Origin: Bacteroidales bacterium UBA4333
GTDB lineage: Bacteria > Bacteroidota > Bacteroidia > Bacteroidales > Paludibacteraceae
Length of the DNA stretch: 64,000 nt
Reading direction: 5' to 3'
Assembly (NCBI GenBank): GCA_002394335.1
Contig: DGTP01000001.1
Span: 39,283-103,282, forward strand
The translations under genes were made by a program, and so were the position numbers. Positions 1 to 8,976 of the stretch are shown in pieces. Positions within the stretch are counted from its first letter, which is position 1, and the number at the start of each line of letters is the position of its first letter. The notes under the pieces were generated by a model that saw only the letters and a list, made by a program, of their open reading frames with translations, searched no databases and was not told where the DNA came from.

Positions 1-1
1 G

Positions 2-526
2 CCCCATGGCTTCCTGGCGGCTCCGGCGTGGTCTGAACTCAGCCAAACACGCAGTGCTCAAACCACTTCAAACAAGCGGCTTGCCGCTCAAGCGTATTCC
101 GCTTACCCCTCCAACATGACCATGACCATCCGTCTCATGGACGGTGAGGAGGTGGTGGATACCTGCGAGATAGCGGCGTATATCGGCGGTGAGTGCCGCG
201 GAGCCGTCCGTGCGCATACCGACAGCCTCTATTACCTCGTCATTGCCGGCGACGGCGCCGGACAGCCGATGGAGCTCCGTACCGTCATCAACGGTGAAGA
301 GATTGTCATAGACAAGACCCTTACCTTCGTCTCCGACAACCATATCGGCACGCCGTGGGAACCATATGTGATACAACTCAATCCCGTGGAGGGCATTGAG
401 GATGTACGAAGTGACGATGTACGAAGTACGAAGGTGCGGAAGGTGCTGATCAACAACCATATCTATATCCTCCGTCCGGATGGCGAGATGTATGATGTGA
501 CGGGAAAGAGAGTGTCTGAGAAATAA
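2..526 (+). CDS. C-terminal part of a secreted Bacteroidales surface protein (5' end outside window)
   Basis: The frame is open from base 2, so this is the last ~174 residues of a longer protein; the first ATG in frame (116) is internal. A beta-rich domain with the core TIRLMDGEEVVDTCEIAAYI, then YIGGECRGAV, is of the kind that precedes the C-terminus of exported Bacteroidales proteins. The end KVLINNHIYILRPDGEMYD followed by VTGKRV resembles the tails of the two BspA-like proteins in this window (22170 and 62765) and looks like a sorting or anchoring tail. Just before it a short 7-mer repeat (about 410-446) encodes DVRSDDVRSTKV. The catalytic part, if any, is not visible, so the function is unknown. 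Confidence 0.7.
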   Translation, partial: PHGFLAAPAWSELSQTRSAQTTSNKRLAAQAYSAYPSNMTMTIRLMDGEEVVDTCEIAAYIGGECRGAVRAHTDSLYYLVIAGDGAGQPMELRTVINGEEIVIDKTLTFVSDNHIGTPWEPYVIQLNPVEGIEDVRSDDVRSTKVRKVLINNHIYILRPDGEMYDVTGKRVSEK

Positions 527-553
527 ATCATAGCTTTCGGGCTACATCTCCTG

Positions 554-590
554 GAGGCGGAGCACTTTGACGGTGCTTCGCCTCTTTCTT
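554..590 (+). terminator. Rho-independent terminator after the first gene
   Basis: Twelve-base stem GAGGCGGAGCAC (554-565) pairs with GTGCTTCGCCTC (573-584), with one G-U pair, and is followed by a T-rich run (585-590). It lies 28 nt after the stop codon at 526. Confidence 0.8.
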
Positions 591-780
591 TGTGCCCTTG
601 TGTGCGTGCAAGGGTTCCGCCGCCTGATGCCGGTTCCTCACTTTCCGACGGTCAGCCGACAGTCAACTATTACGTGTATATCGGCAAACGAAACCGCAAA
701 AACTGCAGTTTTTGCTGCTTTTTGTGTTCTTTGTAACTAACTGATATGTAAATGATTAAAGCCATTTTTATGTAGCAAAG

Positions 781-846
781 TCTAGGATGCCTACTACATG
801 CCTCCTACATGCCCCCTACGCGCCCTCAATGCGCCCTCAATGTGTC
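781..846. repeat. Array of six degenerate 11-bp repeats
   Basis: Six consecutive 11-mers without gaps: TCTAGGATGCC, TACTACATGCC, TCCTACATGCC, CCCTACGCGCC, CTCAATGCGCC, CTCAATGTGTC. Adjacent units differ by a few bases while the period stays at 11. The array ends ~142 bp upstream of the -33 box of the promoter at 989. The rest of 591-988 shows no gene and no other structure that I can support. Confidence 0.75.
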
Positions 847-988
847 TCTTGTCTGCGCCTGTTTTTTGAAAATATATCCATTAATGTGAGTGAGGTCGCA
901 GAGAGAGTAGGAAAGGTTTTAGAAGGTGGAGATTAGATGGAAACCAGATAGAAATTTGGCAGAAAGTTTACGGTTTCTTGCTAAAAAC

Positions 989-1019
989 TTGCATATGTCA
1001 GAAAAAAGTAGTAAATTTG
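989..1019 (+). promoter_or_regulatory. Promoter of the fic-fragment/hsd region
   Basis: Bacteroidota-type promoter: TTG at 989-991, 20-nt spacer, TAAATTTG at 1012-1019. The -33 box is extended to CTTGCATATGTCA and followed by an A-rich spacer, as in most promoters of this window. It probably serves the truncated ORF at 1065 and the hsd genes behind it. Confidence 0.8.
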
Positions 1020-1064
1020 CACGCCGAATGCGTGCAGAAAGAAAATAGAGCAAAAAGGATAGAT

Positions 1065-1259
1065 ATGGCAGACTTATTGCAAACCATAGAACGCTACCGC
1101 CAGCTGGGCATCGAGGAGCAGATTGACTACAAAAAATTCTACTTGTATTCCATCATCACGCACTCAACCGCGCTATCAATAGATACCGAGAACGAGAATT
1201 ACCTTGTGGGACCTTATGAGGAAATACCGAATAAGCGAAAACCGGTCATTGGGAGATAA
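1065..1259 (+). pseudogene. Truncated Fic-family gene, N-terminal fragment only
   Basis: The start at 1065 gives MADLLQTIERYRQLGIEEQ and FYLYSIITHSTA, which match the N-terminus I know from Bacteroidales Fic proteins (usually continuing as IEGSTVTE). After HSTA the similarity ends and a short unrelated tail reaches a stop at 1259, for 64 residues in all. The HPFxxGNGR active site of Fic enzymes is absent. Fic genes are often found inside Bacteroidales type I restriction loci, so this is probably a deletion remnant at the island edge. A longer start at 978 overlaps the promoter and is unlikely. A small hairpin (1324-1340) lies between it and hsdR. Confidence 0.6.
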
Positions 1260-1384
1260 TTGATCCCACCGACCGATGAGCGGGAGATAACCAAGACAAA
1301 AAATCGCAAAGAAAAAATGAAGTCGTGAGTGACGCTCACGGGTAGAAAACAATAGATAACAGAAACAAAAAAACACCATATACT

Positions 1385-4300
1385 ATGCCGGCAAATTTCA
1401 CAGAACTCACACGAGTACAAATACCCGCGCTCTTGCATTTGGAGCGGTTGGGCTATACGTTTGTGCCTCGCGAAAAACTCGGCGAAAACCAAGACTTGAA
1501 CTCTAATATCCTCACGGATGTTTTCAAAGAGTCGGTGCGTCGTCTCAATCCCGCAATGCGTGAAGCGGAAATCGAGGAGAAACTGCGTGAACTTATCCGC
1601 ATCGCCAATAACGATGATTTGGGACGCGAGTTCTACAACAAGCTGATGAGCGAGAGTGATTGCCGTCTCATTGACTTCGACCACCCGGAGAATAACGATT
1701 GGCGTTGCACGATTGAGCAGGAGTGCGAGAATCAGATCACGCATATTAGTTTCCGTCCGGACATCACATGTTTTATTAACGGTCTGCCGCTTGTACATAT
1801 TGAGGTGAAGAAACCGCAGAACCGCGAGGGCATGTTAGCCGAGCGCGAACGCATGAACAGACGTATGCGCAGACCGGATTTCCGCCGATTCATCAACATT
1901 ACGCAGCTGATGATTTTCTCCAATAACGAGGAGTACGATACGGATAGCCGTGTGCCGGTACAAGGTGCTTTCTATGCATCTATGAGCAAGGACAAAATCT
2001 TCTTCAATGTGTTCCGTGAGGCGCGTCAGAGCTATTACGATGCCCTGCCATTAGCCGATATGCCTGCCGAGCGCGAGAAAGAGATCCTTACACGTTTGGG
2101 CAAAACGGTGTTGCTCAGCCTGCCTGAATACAAAACCAACAAACAGCCGACCACGCCTACCAACCGCATCATTTCATCCCTGCTTGCCAAAGACCGTATC
2201 CTGTATCTGTTGAAATACGGCTTTGCGTATGTGACTGCCCACAAGAAAGATGAGAACGGCACGGAGTACACGCAGTTGGAAAAACATGTCATGCGCTATC
2301 CGCAGTTCTATGCCAACCGTGCCATCTGTACTTCGCTGGACAGAGGCATCAACTCCGGAACCATCTGGCACACGCAGGGAAGCGGAAAAACCGCTCTCGC
2401 ATATTTCGCAGTCAAAATCCTCACGGATTATTTTGCAAAACGGAATGCCGTAGCGCGGTTCTATTTCATTGTGGACCGCCTTTCGCTGATGGAACAAGCC
2501 ATGCGTGAGTTCTCCGCTCGTGGGCTCAAAGTGTTCACCGCTCAGAACCGAAAGGAACTGATGGAGGACTTTGCAGACAACAGCACAATGAAGGACCACA
2601 AGGGAGAACCGGAAATAATGGTGGTCAATATCCATAAGTTCGATGAGCAGAAAGAGGAAATCAAACTTCAGTATAGCACCAATATCCAGCGTATTTTCTT
2701 TGTGGACGAAGCGCACCGTGGTTATACTCCGGGCGGTGTGTTCCTCGCTAACCTAATTAACTCCGACACCAAGGCGGTGCGTATCGCGCTGACAGGAACG
2801 CCGTTGCTCAAAGAGGAACGCGAGACATGGAAAGTCTTCGGACATTATTACGACAAATACTACTACGACAAATCTATTGCAGACGGTTTCACGCTGCGTC
2901 TGATGCGCGAGGATATTGAGACCGACTACAAGGACAAACTCTTGCGGATTATCAAAGAGGAGTTCCCCGATGATGTGAAGGTAAAGAAGGAAGATATCAC
3001 CAAAGGCATGATAATCAACTCGCCTAAGTATCTTCAAACCCTCATCGAGTTTATCTGCCGTGACCTCAAGCGTTTCCGTATAGAGGAAGCCGATAACTCG
3101 GTAGCCGGTATGGTGGTCTTGGAGAAGAACGAACAGGCACGCCTTTTCAAAGAGCGCTTCGATGCCTACCAAGCCACGCAGGAACATCCGCTTCGTGCCG
3201 AACTGATCTTGCATGACGAGGGAGAGGCCGAAGACCGCAAACGGATTACCGACAGTTTCAAGGACACGACGGAGATAGACTTGCTTATCGTTAATCAGAT
3301 GCTGCTCACTGGATTTGATGCCCACAGGCTCAAACGCCTATATCTGACGCGAAAGATGGAGGGACATGATTTGTTGCAAGCCCTCACACGTGTTAACCGT
3401 CCGTACAAAGATTTCAAATACGGCTATGTCATTGACTTTGCAGGCATCAAAGATAATTTCGAGGAAGCCAACGATGAATATATCCGCGAGCTGAATGCTT
3501 GTGACCCGGATAGCGAAACGCATGAGGACGGAGAAGAACGTCAGTCGCTGGGCGAGGCTATCATGGAGAGCAAAGAGGAGATTTTGGAGAAACTGCGGGA
3601 TATCAAGCAGAAAATGTTCGCCTATGATTGCACAAATGCGGAAGATCTGCGCAAGCAGTTAGAGAGCGAGACTGTCACCAAAGATAATCTATACGAACTT
3701 CGCAATGCGTTGGAAGAAGGAAAGGCGTTGACCAACCAGATACGCTCTTTCGGAGATGAGGACTTGAAGAAGAAACTCGCCGAGATGGAAGCTTCCAACA
3801 GCAATTTTGCCAATCTCCTTTCTGTTGTCAATGACCGTATTTCGCGCGTCAATGCCAAAGAGACGATGGAGCACGAGGAAGATGTGCATGGGATGGTCAA
3901 TTATATCTTGTCTGAAATGGAATACCAGTTTGTCCAGAGAGGTCAAGGCGAACTGAAATTCATCTGGGATGACGAGATGCAGAACAAGCTCCGCCAAGTA
4001 ATCAGCGAATTTGAATGTAACTTCGACCATGAGGAAAAAGCATTCAAAGACTTAATCGCTTCTTTCAAAAAGTACTATCGCGAAAAAGGCTTCAAACCGC
4101 AGTCTCGCAAAGAGATTGAGGAGAAAATCGGCTATCTGACGGAGGTAATGGCAATCATCCGCGAAATCAACCACCGCAATATCTTACTGAAACACAAGAT
4201 GAGCGGTGACGAACGCTATGTGCGTGTGTACAAGCGTATCGACGAGCAGAATACAAAACGCAAAATGGACGAGCCGTTTATCATTTCCAAGGTGGAGTTT

Positions 4301-4537
4301 GAACGCGTGGAAGCACTCAATAAGATTCGCGAACAGATAGAGGAAATGGTGTATAAGAATGAGAACTGCATGGAGAACGAAGCTTTCTTCCGCCAAGAAG
4401 TAATGGGACGTATCAGCCATACATTATTAGCACTCAATCTGGCTAAATCCGCAACTCTCAAAGACAAACAAGAGATACAACGGCTTATCGTGGCTGAATA
4501 TACCTCGCAATATAAACAATACAAATTCTCCGCTTAA
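1385..4537 (+). CDS. hsdR: Type I restriction enzyme, R (endonuclease/translocase) subunit
   Basis: ATP-driven DNA translocase and nuclease of a type I restriction-modification complex; it cuts DNA lacking the methylation placed by HsdM/HsdS. Full length (1050 residues). The nuclease motif is D126 in RPDITCF and EVK at 140-142. Walker A is QGSGKT (331-336), the DEAH box is DEAHRGY (441-447), then LTGTPLL and QALTRVNRPY as helicase motifs. The C-terminal third is charged and helical, as expected for the HsdM-contacting region. First gene of the hsd operon; the hsdM start follows after 2 nt. Confidence 0.97.
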   Translation: MPANFTELTRVQIPALLHLERLGYTFVPREKLGENQDLNSNILTDVFKESVRRLNPAMREAEIEEKLRELIRIANNDDLGREFYNKLMSESDCRLIDFDHPENNDWRCTIEQECENQITHISFRPDITCFINGLPLVHIEVKKPQNREGMLAERERMNRRMRRPDFRRFINITQLMIFSNNEEYDTDSRVPVQGAFYASMSKDKIFFNVFREARQSYYDALPLADMPAEREKEILTRLGKTVLLSLPEYKTNKQPTTPTNRIISSLLAKDRILYLLKYGFAYVTAHKKDENGTEYTQLEKHVMRYPQFYANRAICTSLDRGINSGTIWHTQGSGKTALAYFAVKILTDYFAKRNAVARFYFIVDRLSLMEQAMREFSARGLKVFTAQNRKELMEDFADNSTMKDHKGEPEIMVVNIHKFDEQKEEIKLQYSTNIQRIFFVDEAHRGYTPGGVFLANLINSDTKAVRIALTGTPLLKEERETWKVFGHYYDKYYYDKSIADGFTLRLMREDIETDYKDKLLRIIKEEFPDDVKVKKEDITKGMIINSPKYLQTLIEFICRDLKRFRIEEADNSVAGMVVLEKNEQARLFKERFDAYQATQEHPLRAELILHDEGEAEDRKRITDSFKDTTEIDLLIVNQMLLTGFDAHRLKRLYLTRKMEGHDLLQALTRVNRPYKDFKYGYVIDFAGIKDNFEEANDEYIRELNACDPDSETHEDGEERQSLGEAIMESKEEILEKLRDIKQKMFAYDCTNAEDLRKQLESETVTKDNLYELRNALEEGKALTNQIRSFGDEDLKKKLAEMEASNSNFANLLSVVNDRISRVNAKETMEHEEDVHGMVNYILSEMEYQFVQRGQGELKFIWDDEMQNKLRQVISEFECNFDHEEKAFKDLIASFKKYYREKGFKPQSRKEIEEKIGYLTEVMAIIREINHRNILLKHKMSGDERYVRVYKRIDEQNTKRKMDEPFIISKVEFERVEALNKIREQIEEMVYKNENCMENEAFFRQEVMGRISHTLLALNLAKSATLKDKQEIQRLIVAEYTSQYKQYKFSA

Positions 4538-4539
4538 TC

Positions 4540-6165
4540 ATGGCAGATATTGATATAGAAATCCGCACGAAATCACTGATTGACCGTTTAAGGGCAACAT
4601 GCAAAGAATATGGCTTGGCTGGTACCGGTAATGAATACCTGATTATTACCGACGTCTTCTTGTACAAATATATGAACGACCTGTTCGGGCATGAGGCAAA
4701 GATGGTTAATGACCGTTTGGGACATGCCAAATTATGGGATGAGGTATATGATGAGTTTACGGAAGAGGAAGAAGATGATTTGTTTACATATCTCTCTGCC
4801 GGTACGCCTCGGCTGCGTCATGAACATACGATAGCCCATTTGGTCAACGCCTCCAAGAAACCGGACTTTGCAGACATTTTCGATGCAACCTTGTTGGCGA
4901 TAGCGGACCTCAACGCGGATATTTTCTCAATGACGACTGCTGGGGAAACAAAGATTACTATCTTTCATCGCCTCACGCCGTTTGTCACAGATACCGAACA
5001 ACGCAATAATTTTGCTGCGGCTCTGGTAAGCCATTTGGCAACCTTCGATTTTGAAGCCATCTTTGGAGAGAAATACGATTTCTTCTCTACTATCTTTGAA
5101 TATCTGATAAAGGATTATAATATCAATGGTGGTGGCACGTATGCGGAATACTATACGCCTAAATCGGTCGCTACTATCATGGCACGTATGCTTGTGCCGG
5201 ATGGAATAAAACTGCGCGGAGTAACTTGTTATGATCCTGCTGCCGGCTCGGGTACTTTGCTCATGGCGTTAGCACACAGAATAGGGGAAGATCGTTGCCA
5301 GATTTATTCACAGGATATCTCACAAAAATCTTCACAGATGCTGCGGCTCAATTTGATTCTAAACCATCTTGTAGGCAGTATTCAGAATGTAGTGCAGGGA
5401 GATACGTTGGTCTCGCCTTACCACAAAGAGGGAACAGCTCTAAAAACCTTTGATTACATTGTAAGTAATCCGCCGTTCAATACGGATTTCTCCGGTTCAA
5501 GAGAAGCTGTTGCTACACAAGCTCAACGCTTTTGGGCAGGTGTACCCAAAATCCCCAATAAGAAATTAGAGGATATGGCGATTTATCTCTGCTTCTTGCA
5601 GCACATCCTCAATTCGTTGAATAAAACCGGTAAAGCAGCGGTGGTTGTTCCTACAGGATTTCTAACTGCTTCAACAGGTATCGCTCCTATAATTCGTCAG
5701 CGCATAGTAGATAAAGGTTGGTTGCGTGGTGTCGTGTCTATGCCGTCATCTATCTTTGCCAATACAGGAACAAATGTTTCGGTTGTGTTTATAGATAAAG
5801 CACACGGAGGAAAAGATATATTACTGATGGATGCCTCGAAATTGGGCGAGAAGAAGAAAGTGGACGGAAAACAAAGGGTGCTTGTATCCCCCCAAGATAT
5901 TGAAAAAATCATTGATACCTTTAATACCCAAAAGCAAGAAGACGGATTCTCTGTATTGGTATCTAAAGACCAAATCAAAGAGAAAAACTATTCTTTCTCT
6001 GCAGGGCAGTATTTTGATATTAAGATTGAATACGAAGATATTACTGCAGAAGAGTTCGCTTCGCGTATCAACGGCTACCAGCAAACCCTTGCATCCCAAT
6101 TCGCCGAAAGCCGCCAATTGGAGGACGCTATTATGCAGCAGTTAAACAGCTTGCAACTACGATAG
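4540..6165 (+). CDS. hsdM: Type I restriction enzyme, M (adenine methyltransferase) subunit
   Basis: N6-adenine DNA methyltransferase that pairs with HsdS for sequence-specific methylation. Residues 1-170 form the helical N-terminal HsdM domain. The SAM-binding motif DPAAGSG is at 232-238 and the catalytic motif NPPF at 310-313. The length, 541 residues, is normal. The last codons and the TAG stop (6163-6165) lie inside an array of 11-bp repeats (6159-6202) that fills most of the gap to hsdS, so the extreme C-terminus may be a repeat product. Confidence 0.97.
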   Translation: MADIDIEIRTKSLIDRLRATCKEYGLAGTGNEYLIITDVFLYKYMNDLFGHEAKMVNDRLGHAKLWDEVYDEFTEEEEDDLFTYLSAGTPRLRHEHTIAHLVNASKKPDFADIFDATLLAIADLNADIFSMTTAGETKITIFHRLTPFVTDTEQRNNFAAALVSHLATFDFEAIFGEKYDFFSTIFEYLIKDYNINGGGTYAEYYTPKSVATIMARMLVPDGIKLRGVTCYDPAAGSGTLLMALAHRIGEDRCQIYSQDISQKSSQMLRLNLILNHLVGSIQNVVQGDTLVSPYHKEGTALKTFDYIVSNPPFNTDFSGSREAVATQAQRFWAGVPKIPNKKLEDMAIYLCFLQHILNSLNKTGKAAVVVPTGFLTASTGIAPIIRQRIVDKGWLRGVVSMPSSIFANTGTNVSVVFIDKAHGGKDILLMDASKLGEKKKVDGKQRVLVSPQDIEKIIDTFNTQKQEDGFSVLVSKDQIKEKNYSFSAGQYFDIKIEYEDITAEEFASRINGYQQTLASQFAESRQLEDAIMQQLNSLQLR

Positions 6166-6202
6166 ATATACGATACATATACGTTAGATACACGATAGAT
6201 AA
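6159..6202. repeat. Four 11-bp repeats spanning the hsdM stop codon
   Basis: Units ACGATAGATAT, ACGATACATAT, ACGTTAGATAC and ACGATAGATAA run without gaps. The array starts six bases before the end of hsdM and ends 18 bp before hsdS. It has the same 11-bp period as the arrays upstream of promoters, but its sequence is different. Confidence 0.8.
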
Positions 6203-6220
6203 AGCCAACAATAAGCAACG

Positions 6221-7489
6221 ATGAAACTAACGAAATACAAATTAGGAGATGTCGCAAAGGTTGAAATTAGCGGCGTGGATAAAAAGACCAAAGATGGAGA
6301 AGTGCCTGTAAAGTTATGTAACTTTACGGATGTTTACTATAATTGGTCAATTACAAAAGACATGGAAGATTCGTTTATGGTTGCATCGGCAAACGCAAAC
6401 GAGATTAATAGATTCTCCTTGAAGAAAGGACAAGTTGCTTTTACTAAAGATAGTGAAACTCGCGATGATATTGGCATCCCTGCGTATATAGCGGATGATT
6501 TTGATAATGTTATTTTGGGTTACCATTGTGCATTGATTACACCCGATGAATCAAAGGTTTTAGGTGCGTATATCAATGTCTTCATGCATACTTCTCTAAT
6601 CCAAAAATATTTTGCCAATAACGCAAGCGGAAGCGGTCAGCGTTATTCTTTATCCGTTGAAACAATGGAAAGGATGCCGCTCTTTTTGCCTTCTTTGGAA
6701 GAACAAAAACGTATAGCAGATTTATTTACTAATCTCAATCGTAAGATTGCGCTTAATCGTCAGATCAACACCAATTTGGAAGCGCTTGCGCGCCAGCTTT
6801 ATGATTATTGGTTTGTCCAATTCGATTTCCCCGATGCCAACGGCACCCCCTATAAATCTTCCGGCGGCAAAATGACCTATAACGAAAAACTCAAACGCCA
6901 CATCCCCGATGGATGGAGAATAGGAAATATACGTATCGTAGCAGACATTTTGAGCGGAGGAACGCCAAGCAAACAAGAGACCAAGTATTGGGAGAATGGA
7001 ACTATCCCTTTCTTTGGTCCAACTGATTATAACGGAAATATTTTTCAGTTAGACACAGCCGAAAAGATAACAAAAGAGGGATTAAAGCATTGTGCATCTT
7101 CATTGTTTGAAGAAAACACAGTGATTATTACTGCTCGCGGTTCTATTGGGAAATTAGTGGTTGTTGGAGTTTCCATGGCTATGAATCAATCATGTTATGC
7201 TTTGAAATCACGAAAAGGCGAATATGAGTATCTGTACTTTTTAACGGTTCAACTAATTGAGCACCTCAAAGCAAAAGGATCAGGTTCTGTGTTCAAATCC
7301 ATTATTACGTCTGATATTGAGAATTCTACATTATGTATAGGAGATGAATCTATCATTACAGAGTTTTGTAAAAAAGTTGCTCCTATTATGAAGACTATTA
7401 AAACCAACATTGCCGAAATCTCCTCTCTCACCAAGCAGCGCAATGAACTGCTGCCTTTATTAATGAACGGTCAAGTAACAATAGAATGA
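6221..7489 (+). CDS. hsdS: Type I restriction enzyme, S (specificity) subunit
   Basis: DNA-recognition subunit that sets the target of the R-M complex. It has 422 residues with the usual two half-sites: target-recognition domain 1 (about 1-150), a conserved helical spacer (EEQKRIADLFTNLNRKIALN, about 155-200, with ALARQLYDYWFVQFDFP after it), target-recognition domain 2 (about 220-380), and a C-terminal helix ending KQRNELLPLLMNGQVTIE. Both halves are complete, and no second partial hsdS or invertase is visible here, so phase variation is not suggested. Its stop overlaps the next start (ATGA). Confidence 0.95.
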   Translation: MKLTKYKLGDVAKVEISGVDKKTKDGEVPVKLCNFTDVYYNWSITKDMEDSFMVASANANEINRFSLKKGQVAFTKDSETRDDIGIPAYIADDFDNVILGYHCALITPDESKVLGAYINVFMHTSLIQKYFANNASGSGQRYSLSVETMERMPLFLPSLEEQKRIADLFTNLNRKIALNRQINTNLEALARQLYDYWFVQFDFPDANGTPYKSSGGKMTYNEKLKRHIPDGWRIGNIRIVADILSGGTPSKQETKYWENGTIPFFGPTDYNGNIFQLDTAEKITKEGLKHCASSLFEENTVIITARGSIGKLVVVGVSMAMNQSCYALKSRKGEYEYLYFLTVQLIEHLKAKGSGSVFKSIITSDIENSTLCIGDESIITEFCKKVAPIMKTIKTNIAEISSLTKQRNELLPLLMNGQVTIE

Positions 7490-8976
7490 TAAAATACGAT
7501 TATACATATTTCCATAAAGTACTTTTGCGCTTGAAAAGTTTGAACTTTGAGCGTTACCAGCATATTTCGGAAAAAGATTTGCTGATACAGGAGTTAAATG
7601 GAGAGGAGATAACCGATTACAGCGAGATTGATTGGCAATGGATTAAAAGAGATTTGTACGGACGAGAAGGAGTTGTAATGGCTGATAATACAAGAAGTTT
7701 CAATGTCAATAACGAATTAGAAGATTTCATTAGCCATATCGTTCCTCGTACAGAGCGTGTGAGGATTCTTACATTTTTGCGTGATAATTGCAGAACGTGT
7801 TTGTTTAACGAGTATTATGATAATAATTGCATTTGCAAATTTGAAACAGAATGTGCTCGATTGATCTCAAAGGAAATAGAAGAAAGTAAACGTGATCAGT
7901 TTCATGGTGATTTTGCAGAGTGGCCTATACCAAACTTAAAAGAAATTGCATTGCCTCCACAGAAACAAGCAGAATTCTCCATCATGGAGACCGCGATATT
8001 GAATGCAATACCTAAATTTCCTCGTGGCAGGAATGTTATAACCAAAGATGTATTATTACGTGTGGCGTATGAGTTCATTGAGTATTTTCGTTCAACTGTA
8101 AAAGCGTATGAAGAAAAGGGCATGGATGTACTGCATATGCCAATAATGAACTATAAAGAGCATGAAAAAAAGATATATAACCAGATTATAAAGCGCGCCA
8201 ATCGGTACTTATTTTGGGACAACACACCGGTGTATAAAGTCTATTTTATCTTAGGTTGTTTAATGAAATTACCGGATAACCGTCGCTCTACGTATGAGGA
8301 AAAGTTTGCGGATGGTATAGGTGATTATTTGGAGACCACTACTAAAGTAAAATGCAAAGAGAAAATCCAGAACGTGATAGACGGGATACTGACGCTTAGC
8401 AAATACCAGATGGATTTTGACATGGACAATATTGGAAAAGCGATGAATGAACAAAAGGAGCTGCAAGAAACCGCCACACCCAATAAAGAAGATATAGAGA
8501 AACGCCCAAAAGTCTTTATCTCCTATTCCTGGGATGATAAAGAACATGAAGAATGGGTATTGAAACTGGCTAAAGAATTGAGAAGCAATAATGGTATAGA
8601 TGTTATTCTTGATAAGTGGGATATGAAATTAGGAAAACCTCTCACGCATTTTATGGCTCATGCAGTTACAGATTCAGATAGAGTAATATGTGTCATGACT
8701 CCTAATTATAAGAAGAAAACGGAGAACTTGGATGGCGGTGTTGGTGTCGAGTATTCAATTATTACTGCGGAGATTCAAAAAGATATTAAAACAGAAAAGT
8801 TCATTCCATTATTCAGAAGCGGTGAAGATGTACCTGTTTTCTTAGCCGGGCGTGACTACATAGACATGAGGGATGATAGCAAATATGATGAAGCAATCGA
8901 AGAACTTGTAAGAGACATCTTCAACAAACCCAAATACAAAAAGCCCGAATTAGGTGCAATCCCCAAATTGGATTAA
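7486..8976 (+). CDS. SEFIR/TIR-domain protein coupled to the type I R-M operon
   Basis: 496 residues, starting inside the hsdS stop codon, so very likely translated with it. Residues 341-480 form a SEFIR (TIR-like) domain: KVFISYSWDDKEHEEWV, DVILDKWDMKLG, DRVICVMTPNYKKK, then GGVGVEYSIITAEI with Glu422 as a candidate catalytic or signalling residue. Residues 1-335 match no family I recognise; a cysteine cluster (C102, C105, C115, C117, C123) might bind metal. Such domains in bacterial defence proteins often degrade NAD or act as signalling modules. I infer an antiphage role from the domain and the position in the island. Base composition looks more AT-rich than the flanking housekeeping genes. 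Confidence 0.8.
   Translation: MIKYDYTYFHKVLLRLKSLNFERYQHISEKDLLIQELNGEEITDYSEIDWQWIKRDLYGREGVVMADNTRSFNVNNELEDFISHIVPRTERVRILTFLRDNCRTCLFNEYYDNNCICKFETECARLISKEIEESKRDQFHGDFAEWPIPNLKEIALPPQKQAEFSIMETAILNAIPKFPRGRNVITKDVLLRVAYEFIEYFRSTVKAYEEKGMDVLHMPIMNYKEHEKKIYNQIIKRANRYLFWDNTPVYKVYFILGCLMKLPDNRRSTYEEKFADGIGDYLETTTKVKCKEKIQNVIDGILTLSKYQMDFDMDNIGKAMNEQKELQETATPNKEDIEKRPKVFISYSWDDKEHEEWVLKLAKELRSNNGIDVILDKWDMKLGKPLTHFMAHAVTDSDRVICVMTPNYKKKTENLDGGVGVEYSIITAEIQKDIKTEKFIPLFRSGEDVPVFLAGRDYIDMRDDSKYDEAIEELVRDIFNKPKYKKPELGAIPKLD

Noticed and set aside
978..1064. Upstream extension of the fic-fragment ORF
   Set aside because: It reads through the -33 and -7 boxes of a good promoter, so it would precede the transcription start.
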